Below are positions 22,199 through 34,100 of a stretch of DNA of 64,000 nucleotides, one piece after another. Source of the DNA: Spirochaetales bacterium (GTDB taxonomy: Bacteria; Spirochaetota; Spirochaetia; DSM-27196; Salinispiraceae); contig JAACWS010000012.1 in assembly GCA_009991955.1 (NCBI GenBank), forward strand, positions 1-64,000, read 5' to 3'. The notes under the pieces are model-generated. The model did no database searches, was not told where the DNA came from, and saw only the letters and a program-made list of their open reading frames with translations. A program made the position numbers and the translations under genes. Numbering within the stretch: position 1 is the stretch's first letter; every line of letters starts with the position of its first letter.

Positions 22199-25100
22199 AT
22201 GGCAAACCCGAAAAAGGGTCCTTTTTCTCTAGTACTATTGTCTCTCTTGGGAATTTTGTTGACCAATTGTGATGTGGGAATAGGATCTCAGGTTGACGTC
22301 GCACGACCATCAGCTGCTTTAGAAAGCCACGAGCCCGGGGACTATCTTCGGGGTACAGTCACCCTTCGAGGAACAGCTACCGACGATATTGGTGTGGTTG
22401 GGGTCGAAGTCTCGGTGAATGGTGGCATTTCCTTTGTTGCCGTTCCCACCGAAACCTTGATTCTTCGGGGCAAAACTGCCGAATGGGCCTACGATTTAGA
22501 TACAAGAACCATACCCGACGGGCCCATTTCTGTGGTCGTAAATGCCACCGATGGCTCAGGTAGAATAGCTCAAACTGATACCCTGGTTTTTAACATCGAT
22601 AACACTCCCCCGGTCTTAGTAGTATCGTCTCCCCGGAATTACGAAAGCATTATTCTCAATACCCAGGGCGTTTTGACCCTCGAAGTGAGTGATATTAGTC
22701 CTCTGACTTCCTATGGTATCCAGGTTTGGTCTGCCGTACCCGATACACCGGAACAGACGGCCAATTCTTCTTCTCTTGTTTGGAATCTCATTTCGCCCGA
22801 GTATGCCCCAAAGATCATAGAGAGAAGCGGCTCTCCTTTTGTATACACCTTTTCTTCGCTACCCTTTACCCAAGACCTCGTAACCCCCCGTAAGTTCTTT
22901 CGATTTGCTCTTTGGGCGACAGACAGGGCAGGCAATACCAGCACCTCGTTTTACCATGGGGACGAAATATACCCACTCAATGAGAATCAGGCCCTTTCGG
23001 CGGTAGAGCTGAGTCAAATTCTTGGGGGTCAACCAAAAATTCTCTCCGACGGGAGTGTACTTCAGGCGAATGATCTAACCTCGGTAGCCCAGCAGGCCGA
23101 TGGAAATTCCCGGTTCATCCTCCTGTTTGATGAAGAATTCGATATTCCAAAAATTGGACTGTCTTATCCTTCGGTTTCTTCTCTGGGTCCTGAACAATGG
23201 CCAACCGTTTCATCGAGTGATGTCCTTCAAGGGTATTTTCAGGACGATGATGGAATCGATCTCAATACCATGACCATTTCGGTAGATCGACTCGTGAATG
23301 GAGATGGTAGTCAGTCTAGCGACTGGTCCGAAGTTGTCGATTCAGTCCCAATCAGTAATTATCAACTCAATAGCGAAATTGGTAATCGCCGGGTAGATTG
23401 GCAGTATTCAGTTGTTGGACTACCGCTGCCAAACCAGGGTCGGTTTAGGTTGCGTACCCAGGTACACGACGTTAATGGGACCCTATCGGTACTCTTTAGT
23501 CAAAATCTTATTGTCAGCGATGGTAAGCCTTCAGTATCGATCGAACCACCTTTATCGGGGTTTCTTTCAGACACCTTAACGATAGAGGGCAACGCATCCC
23601 ACGCGGTCCCTCTCGACGGGGTGCAAATTCTTATCGGTTACGGTTCCTCAGTGAGTCCTACCTGGGTTTACGACTCCTCCGATGATCTTTGGGCCCAGTA
23701 CGACCACGACACCACAAAATGGACCTTTAATTTCCCAATCCCCGATCTACCGGTGGTTCCCGAAGGAACCGTCATCGTTGAGGCCCGGGCGATGGTAGGC
23801 AGTGAGTTCGAGTCACGACAAGTGACCTTCGTTCGCGATACCCAGGCCCCAAATGGAAGCTTCCTATCGCCTGCATCCGGTTCCTACTTAAACGAAATAG
23901 CGGAAATTACGGGATTTGCCGACGATAATCGGTCTGGGGTCGAAAAGCTCGAGTTTAGAGTTGGTGCCCCGGGAACTTGGTGGGGGTTCAATTCGGAGGT
24001 TGGTGGACCTTCCTTGGGTGTTGAGGGGTACGAATTTGAAGGAACCCTCTCTAATTTTGTGTTCAAATTTGACTCGACCAACTTCGTCGATGATACGTTG
24101 TATCCAATTTGGCTACGGGTCACTGACCGAGCTGGAAACCAATACGAAGTTAACCGGTCATATAGAATTTTCCAAGACAGCGACCTGCCGGAACTTGACC
24201 TCTTGAATGTAGATGCATCCTCATCCGCGGTCGAAAATATACTTTCGGGAGTTCCGGCACGAATTTTGGGCACAGCCCTCGATGATGATGGTTTCCTCGA
24301 TGGAACCGGTCAGGTAGTATCCGGGGTTCTTCAGTATAGAATACGTTCCTTCGATTTGTCCGAAAATCCCGGAGCTTGGTCGAGTTGGAGAAATGTTCCG
24401 AGTCCTATCCCTAACGGATCGAAAGAGGTGAGTTTCTCTCTATCCCTCGTCCACCCAGACACTTTACTCTCCTTGGGAGATGGTATTCACGAAGTACAAA
24501 TGTGGGTTCAGGATAAGAATGGAATAGGTCTTACCCGAGGTGTTCAAGAAACTGGCGGTATTGTCATTCCGTTTGCAATCGACAACGGTCCTCCAACTCT
24601 TTCCTTTCTCCCTCCAACCCCTGTCCCTGGAGCCTCGGTGCCCGATTCCTTGCCTTTCGGACTTTCGGCTAGCGATGCCCTTGGGCTTCAGTCGGTGCAA
24701 GTGCAAGTCGAAGGCCCATCGACACCCTCGCCCCTGGTCCTCTTTACCGCCGGGCCCGATCGGGTAGCTTCTCAAACCTTTACAAATTCTCTTGAAAGCC
24801 TGAACTCGGGAACCTATACCCTAACCGCTACCGCCACCGACCTGGCTGGAAGTACCGGATCAATCAACCGAACCCTCATTGTAGACCGTGATATTCCAAG
24901 CGCCACCATAACGACCCCCGAAATGGGGGCAAAAGTCAATGGTATCGTAACCTTGCGGGGTGGGGCTAACGATATACAAAGGGTGGATCGAGTCCATTAC
25001 ACACTGTTGCCGGTCGGACAGAATCCTCCCCTCGATAAGATAACGTGGGATGTCGCCGATGGGTCCTACTCGTGGAGCATTGAGTGGGATACTACTGCGG

Positions 25101-28100
25101 TAAACGACGGTGACGAGTATATTCTTCATGTTTCTTCCCAGGACCCAGCGGGAAACTGGAGCCCGACGGTTAGCCGGAGCTTCCAGGTCGATCAAAGTTC
25201 CGACCTTCCCCAGGCTTCCTTTACTGACCTCGATCCTGGGATTAACGAAGCCTCGGCAGCGGGAGTTGGTGGGGTCAACCTCCTCGATTTTGGTCCAAGG
25301 GTTCGAGGTACGTTGATCGACGATGACCGAATAGATGCCGGATCAATGCAGATTCGGGTAAATTCGACCCTCTCGGGTGATTGGCAGTCCTTGTCGGGCC
25401 CGGTTGGACCCAGTGGTCTCTCGGTGAATTTTACCCATAATCTGGGTCTAACTGAGGGTATTCACTACTTTTATCTTCGATTCTCCGATGATGCATCCGT
25501 AAAATCGGGCCGTCCGGTGGCTACTACTACCCTCGGCCCTATCTACTTTGCCATTGACACGGCACCTCCGGTTATTTCGTTTACTTCGCCCATACCCGGT
25601 TCGTACCAAGGGAGTGCCTTTGAACTCCGAGGAACCGCAACCGATGGAAATGGGCTGCAACCGGAAATCCTGGTCCGGACCCCCGCCGATAGTTCTTGGG
25701 CCGATGCCACGACTGTAACCCTTGGGGGCGATGGAACGTGGGTAGCAACTATCGATGATCTTTTTACCGGCGCCTGGGAAGGCCCCAGAACTATACAAGT
25801 ACAGGGTACGGATATTTTTGAGAAATCAACTATTGGAACCCTTAGTGTCGTGGTCGATACCCTTTCGCCGGAGGTGACGATTGAGAACCCTGCCCTTGAT
25901 GGTTGGCTGCAGGGGATTTCAGGTTCGGTGGTGGGCCAAGCCAGCGATACCGGTGTCGTAGGGAACGTGTATTATTGGATAGGTGATCGAGGAGTGACAC
26001 CTCCTGCCGAGCGGGCTTCTTGGAGCACCGCCTCGGGAACTACAAGCTGGAACGGGACTTTCAATATGGTCGAACTAGGGGAAGGCCTAAAGACTCTCCA
26101 CGTTCAAGCAGTCGATGGGGCAGGGAATGTAAGCCCCCTAGTAACCAGAGATTATGGCGTAGATCAGAATTCACCCGAGGTAACAGAAACGACCATATCG
26201 AGTCCAAGCGCAGCCCGAAGCAATTTGTTCTCTCTCGGTGGTACGTTTTCCGACTCAAATTCAATCTATCGATTGCGAATTTCCCAGCAGAAGGGTGCGG
26301 GAGATTTTGTCACCATCTATGACTCGAGCTCGTTTTCCGGTGTGTCGTCTTCTTGGAGTTTGTCGGACCTTCCTCGAGATCCCGATGCCCCAGACCCGAC
26401 CCTATCCACTTCTGCACTCCTGGCCGATGGGGTTTATAGCTACCTCATCCACGGCGAAGATGTCGCTGGAAAAGTGCAGTCTGTCAGCCGGGTCATCACG
26501 GTAGACCTGACGGGACCCAGTGTCACTATTAATCAACCCGGAGATGGGGCGGTTGTCAACGGCACCTCCCTGGCGATTTCGGGGACCTCAAACGACCCGG
26601 AAGACGTAAGTCCTATTACAGAAGTCCGCTACTGGGTCGGTAACTCCGTCCAAAGCCCGCCGGTATCCTACGCCGATTGGAGTTTGGCCAGCGGCGGGGC
26701 TTCGTGGACAGGGGTACTCGATTTGCAAGCCTTGGGAGAAGGAAATAAAATTCTACGGATGGTTGCCAGGGACAGTGCAGGAAATTGGAGTCCTGGGCCG
26801 AGTCAACGGGCTTTTGTTCTCGATCAAAACGTGCCCTCTATCACCGAGGAACTGCTCGGAGCAACCGGTCCGACCCTTTTTAGAAACGGGCCCTTTAGTC
26901 TGGGTGGTTCGGTGAGCGACACAAATGGCCTGACCCAGGTCGAGGTTCTTCAGGGGGCAAGCCTTGTTGCTACACTTCCCGTGAGTGGCACCACTTCGGC
27001 CTGGCAGATCGATAACCTGCCCGATGGAGTAGGTACCGATGGTTCCTATACCTACACCCTTCGGGTTACCGATGCAGCCGGTAGAACCTCGAGTATCAAC
27101 CGAAGTCTCACCTTCGATACCACCGATCCCTCGGTTACTCTCGGGTCTTTTTCGCCAATCGTAGGTGTAGATCGGGTGAATGGACAGATAAACGGTACCG
27201 CAACCGCATCGGACCTGAATGGAATTCAAGAGATCCGTTGGTGGTTCCTTCCCCAAACCGACCTCCAGCCAAATTTCGATACCCCCACCGGAACTGCGAT
27301 GCCCCAAGGAAATAGCAGTATAGCCATTGATACTACCAACTATTTGGACGGTAACTATCGTCTTTGGGTTATTGCCAAAGATCAGGCAGAGAATTTTGGT
27401 ATTACCACAAGGGACTATGTAGTGGACCAAGAGTCCGATGCCCCGGTATTTGGATTTGGGTTTTCTGCGGGAGCCATTTATAACGACACACCTTTTACCT
27501 TGGGTGGAACGGTGGCCGACGATGATGGTATTTCTTCTATTGAGTGGCGGGTGAGTGGCATTCTCGAGTGGACACCCCTTGCCCAGTGGACCGAGAACTT
27601 TCCCCTTACGACCAATTGGTCGATTACCATCGACTCCTTGGCCGACGGGGTTGGTCGAACCATAGAACTTCGGGCTATTGATTCGGTTGGAGCAACAACG
27701 TTTGCTACCACTACAACCAGTTCACCGGCCTTCTCGCTCCTCACTCAAAGTCCAATAATCGAAATAGATAGCCCTGTTTCCGGCTTCTCTATAAACGGCG
27801 AAAACGACATTGGGCTGAGTGGTTCGGCCTACGTGGACACGAATGTCTTTGTTCAAAAACTGGAATATCAGCTAGATAACGATGGTTGGGTCTCTTTCTA
27901 CACCGGAACACCGACCGGACCGGTTGGCTATTCTACTTTGATTTTAAAAGACGTGTTGGTTGGGAAATCCGATGGCATACTCCGTCTACGGATCCGAGCC
28001 ACGGGAACAAATGATAAGACGAGTATCGAAACCGTCGAGATCCGAATCGATAAAACGAACCCCGAGGTAGCTTTCAGCATTCCGGCCGCAGGATCTACAG

Positions 28101-31100
28101 TAAATGGTACTATCCGGATAGCGGGAACAGCGAATGACGTAAATGTGGTCGATCGAGTGCGATTGGAAGTTATCCGCGTTTCTAACGGTTCGATAATTCA
28201 GACCTACGAGGATTTGGGTCGATTCACCTGGGAGTTGTCGGGAATGTTGGACACCTTGGCTCTCCAAGACAACGAACCATACCTCCTGCGGGCCACCGCC
28301 TTCGATGGGGCTGGGAACTCTCAGGTCGTCGCACGGACTATACAAATCAACCAAGCCAGCGATACCCCGGTGCTTACCTATTCAAACTTGAATCCCGATG
28401 GTTCTACTCTTTTTGTCGGTAATGGAAATATTCTTGGCACAGCAAATGATGACGATGGGGTTGATCGTTTAGAATATCGTTTCAATTCTGGATCGTGGGT
28501 AACCATTGATCTGGGGGGGACGACCCAAGAGAACTTTAGTATTCCGTACTCGGCCCTGCCCGAGGGGACAAATACCCTCGAAATACGGGCGTACGATACC
28601 GTTGGTCTGGTAGCGGGAACCTACTTTGGTGGAAGTATCGATTTTGGTATCGATCGACTTGCCCCAGAGGTAAGTTTTCTTGGTCCGTTGGCGGATAGTT
28701 TTCAGACCTCGCCCTTCTCTTTGAATGGAATTGCCACCGATGCCAACGGAATCGCCGGGGTAGAGTATCGGGTTGGTGATTCGGGAGTCTTTGCTCCGAT
28801 AGATGAGTACGTTCCTGGAACTGGGGCTTGGAATCACGAAGTTATCTACTCAGGATCCGATGGCAATGCTCGGGTGTATATCCAGGTAACCGACTGGGCG
28901 GGGCGGGTAACGACAGTTAGCCGGCAGTTCGCTTTTGATACGACTCCACCTACCCTAAGTTTCCTAGGTCCCGGGGAAAGCGGTTTTGTCACAGTAAATA
29001 GAGATATCGAAATCTTCGGAACCAGCACAGACATTGGAAGTGGTGTCCAATTGGTCGAGTTGTTTGGTGTCCATCCTGGGGATGGAAATCTGGCAAGTCT
29101 GGGTACGGTGAACGGAACCGGAACCTGGAGTCTCAATTTTGATACCACTCGAGTATCCGAAGTTGGTGGCGATCTTTACGGATACGCCGCAGAAACCTCC
29201 GTGGGAAGTAAAGTCTGGAACCTCACCCTCAGGGCCGTCGCCGGTGATGCTACCGGAAATAGTGGTTCCTTGGACCGAATAATTCAAATTGATCAAACTA
29301 CAAACCGTCCGGTTCTTGAGTTTTCTAATTTTGTCCCCGATGGATCGGCCATTTTTGATTCAAGGGTGAATATTCTTGGTACGGTTACCGACGACGAAGG
29401 GGTCGATTTCTTCCAATACCGCTTCAACGGCGGTTCCTGGACGACTGTAGAGCTTGGAGATGGACCCACTCACGGGATTTCGATTCCTTTGACTAGCCTT
29501 CCCGATGGTCCGTCTACTCTTGAGGTCATCGTGCAAGACATTGAGGGCGGTATAGAGAGTGCTCGTACCCTTGGCCCCGTTGGTTTTGTTCTCGATACAA
29601 CACCTCCTTTGTTGTCCTTCCTTTCTCCTGGTTCAAATAGTTATGAGAACGACGACGTCCTTGTCCGGGTGGCAGCTTCGGATGCCAATGGAATTACGGA
29701 AATTCGAGGTCGAATTGGTAGTTCAGGAGCCTGGACGATTGGATCAGATCAAGGGGACGGTACCTTCACCTTAAATCTCGATACCACCGGCCTCGACCAG
29801 GGACTGCATACCATTTTTGTGGAAGCGGAAGATGCTAGTGGCCTCCTTGGTCGAGTGACCCAGGCTTCCCGAGACTTTACCTACGACTCTGTTCTTCCGA
29901 TTATCTCGGTTCTCAATCCCGAAAGCGGAGCAAACGTCAATGGACAAATTTCGATTCTTGGAACCGCCCAAGACGAGTCGGGAATTTTGGGAACCCAATA
30001 TCGAATTGGAAACCAAGGGGATTTAAATGACGGCTGGATTTCTTTTGCCAATCGACTCAACTGGAACACCGGAAATATTCTGATAAACCAATTCGGGACA
30101 TCTGAATACGGAATCGAAATTACCCCGAATGTATGGGAGGTTCCTCTACTCATTCGAACCACCGACAATGCAGGGAATCTGACCCTTTTGACTTCGTATT
30201 TTCTCGAAATAGACCCCGATGGCGACCGACCCTTTGTACAAATTCTTCAACCCGGCGACGGAGATACCGTTGGGGGTAGAGTGCGTCTGAGTGGTACTTC
30301 CCAGGATGACGACGCGGTATACTCGGTGCAAGTGGCCTTTGACATGAATAACGATGGATCTTTCGTTGGTTCCGGTGATCTCTGGCCCTCTCCTGCGGCG
30401 GGATGGGACCCAGGTCAGGAGCCCCTTGTAGGTCAAACCGACACCGAGACTACCGGATGGTACACCGTTGAGGCCGCAACCGCCGATTGGTCAAATTGGT
30501 ACATCAACCTCAATACCTACAGCGAATTTGATCCCGAACCGGGTCAGACCCGCCAAATCAGCATAAAGGTTCGGTCTATCGATACAAAGGATGGCACGAA
30601 CCCGGGGATCCCAGGAAATCCGGTTACTTTGGGCCTTACTTTTGACTCGAATGCACCTCGAATCGAGAATATGAATTACCAGACCGGCGATACGGTCGGG
30701 GGACAAATCGTATTCCGAGGACTCCTCAAAGATCCTACAGGGTTGGAGAGTTTCCGTTGGATTCGAGGCACCAGTTCTACCTTCCTGGTAAACAATGGCA
30801 CTATCCTCGTACCCGGGCAGATTGCCTTGGTAAACCCAGGGGACCCAGACTTTGAAGCGGGTATTTCGACCTATCGTTTTGCCATTCCAGTGGACACTAC
30901 GACCATTACCGCTTCGGGCCCGGGATTCTTTACCTTCGAGGCAGCAAAAGGAAACTACATAAGTCAGGTTTACGTGAACCTGCAGATCGACAACCTGGTA
31001 CCAACGGGAAGCTTCACCTCTCCCGAGACTATCGACGTGGCCGGTTCCTCCTTCGCCCTCCTGTCGGGCACAAACTACACCCTCCAGGGCACCGCCAACG

Positions 31101-34100
31101 ACAGCGGGTCGGTAAGTGGTGTTCGCTCGGTGGCAGTATTTTTGGAAGACGAAAACGGCGATTATTACGATCTAAGAACGAATCTGTATGGTGGAAGTCG
31201 GGGCCCGGCACTAGCGCCTTTACTGGCTTCGGAGATTATTGCCGGTCAGACCTACTTGATCGTAAACCCAGGAACCACCGATTTCCTCGCCCTCGGTGCC
31301 CTAAGAAACACCCGAGGAATGGTGTTCACTGCGACGGAATCGGGCTCGGTGGGTTCGGGTTCTGGAACCGTGTTGCCCTCCTCGTACTTTGCCCTCATAG
31401 ATACCTTTAACGAAGAAGGACAAGACCTGGTAGAAAATAAGGGCGATCAAGACGGATTCAAAGAAAACCTTTCCCTGTCCGGAGGGACCGTAAACTGGTA
31501 CTGGCAGTTCGACTCAAATCTCTTGAACGACGGCCCAGTTACAATCCACTATGAAACAGTCGACCGAGGCTTCAATACCTCGTCGTCTTCGGTGAACGGC
31601 TTTGTTGCCAATAACCGCCCGGTTATAGACTCAATTGTTCTTGGTACCGATGTGGGTGGTGATGGATTAACCAATGGAACTGGAGAAAGGGTAGAGTTCT
31701 TCGGCGCTTATGGGGCGACACACTTTACCCTTCGAAACGGCGTATTCTTCTATGAGGTTCGAGGAACCTCGGGAAACGGCACCCAGACCTATACCCTCGA
31801 ATACTGGAACGGCAGTGCTTATCTTCCCCTCAATAGTACCACCAATTCCGATGGGCTTTTAACAGACTTTGTAACTCCCGGAATTACTGACACGATTATA
31901 AACGGATCCGAGCCCCCTAACGGTGCCCAGTTCCGCATTCAAGTAACCGATTCCCTCGGGTTAAGCTCCGCGGCAGTTATTGGACTCAATATCGACAATA
32001 TCGACTCCATTTCTCCGACTTCTCGACTTTTTCAACTCACCGCCGACGATCGGGCCATAGACGGTCTGGGAAGATACCTGGGGCACGTCGAGCCCTGGAA
32101 TCAGAGTCCCTTCGATAACATGGATTTAGGATTTGATAAGGTCAACGAGATCCTAGGGAACGATGCTGACGTCAGTGGAAGTGTTATATTCCGTGGTGAA
32201 GCCTGGGATAATCAGCGGCTGGATTCCCTTTGGATTTCGGTGGAAGTGAACCCCGGCGTAACTACTTCCGAGCAGATTGCCGAGGCAGACCCCTCTACGG
32301 GGATTCTGGTCCCCCTTTCAAATAGCCTTGGAAGTCTCGAAATCGATTCCCAGTCTTTGACCCAAAACCAAGGGCACTCGGTGGAATTTGGTTTCCAATG
32401 GAACTCCGCGACAATTGCCGGTGTTGCCAGGGCCAACGTAGGAATCGAGATTGTGTCTCGGGATGCTGGTTTGAACGATTCGACGGTGCAACCTCTGTTG
32501 AACGCCCTTCAAGTGGACGTCGTCCCCTATATTAGTAAGGTAAGTACCGCCCATAGACCAAACGTCGGTGGGCTAAAGGACTTTAATATTCGTACCACCG
32601 ATGGCCGTTATACCCTCGCTAGCGGGAGTACGACTGATTTTATAAGGGTTACGGGATTCAACCTAAATCCAATTGCCAACGGAGTACGAGTCAGTCCAGT
32701 CAGCTTTCCTGAGGGGGTAGACGGTACGAACCTCGTTGGTGAAAGCCTCGCTTTCTCGAACCTGGCTGGGGACTTCACCTCTGTAGATGTCTCCAATGCT
32801 GCTACCGGCTCGGGATACCTGAGTATTGTTGGTGGTACTCTGGCCGAACCAGTTTCGAGTTTGAACAATAGTAACCGCAACGACTTGTCCCACAATATAG
32901 AAGAAGATTTGGTGGTAACCAGGAATCGACTACGGACCGACGACCGGTTCCTCCAATTCTATGGGACGGCTACTACGGGCATCAATTCAGCCACCTATCC
33001 GAACATGATTATGGACGGAGATACCCCGGTCTGGGGTTATATTCAATCGGGCGCAGCAAACGACCAAATGGTCCGGCGGGGTACCACAGGGGCTTTGAAT
33101 ACCCCTCTGACCAGGATCCTGGCTGGTGATCAGTTAGCCATGACCCGAGATGAGGGCGGACGATACCATATGATTTCGGTGAACAACTTCTCCCAAGGGC
33201 GAATTCTCTACTTTAACGACGAATTTGCCGCGGTATCCGGGGACGGAGCGTTTACCAGCCCTTACTGGTCGGGGCATTCAGGGGTAAATACCAGCGCTAC
33301 AGGTAATAACGCCATTCAGCTGGAGAGTGTAAACCAGGCGCCAGGGCTAAAACTGGGCCGCTACGTACGGCCGGTTATTAGAAGTATCGGCAATAGTAGC
33401 GCAGTCGGAGAACACGCCAAACTCTTTATGCTCTACTTCGATAATGCATCGAATCAATTGCTGTTCAGAAACTGGCAGGTGGGTCAAACCGTAACAAACC
33501 AGGCCCAAAACTTGAGTGGTACCTATAGATCAAACCTTCGTGAAAGTAACACCGATGGGCGGCAGGTACTGTCTAACTCCGCATCCGAGCACTTTACCAT
33601 GGCTGTCACCGACGCCGGTATCGTCGTGGTCGGGTATTATGACCAGGCCGTATCTCAGTTTGTCATTCGCTATTCGACTACGACGGCAAATGGTACTGTC
33701 GCCGGAGCCCCAAGTGCAGATAATCCTGCAACCCTGGTAAACTGGTCGGCACCCATACTGGTCCCCGAATTATACATCGGGTGGTATCCGTCGATGACCA
33801 TTGACCCCAATGGCCGAATCCATATTGCGGCCTACGATTCGTCGACTGCAAGCCTTGGCTACATACTTATGGATTCCTTCGATGATTCAACTCCCGAGGT
33901 TGTAACCGTCGATACCTTCAACAGCGTCGGGTATTACACGGATATTCAAATTGGCCCCGATGGACTACCGTGGATCGGGTACTACAACGTATCGGAAACC
34001 GGTACCCGGGATGCTCTACGGGTAGCTCGCTACCTCGGAACACCAGGTACGGCTCTAGAAGGGGTCGATAGTCAAGATTTTGTCACCGGCAATTGGGAGG

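Noticed and set aside
26753-27430. 225-codon minus-strand frame inside the giant lipoprotein gene
   Set aside because: It is antisense to a continuous coding frame with clear domain repeats, and its product has no recognisable motif.
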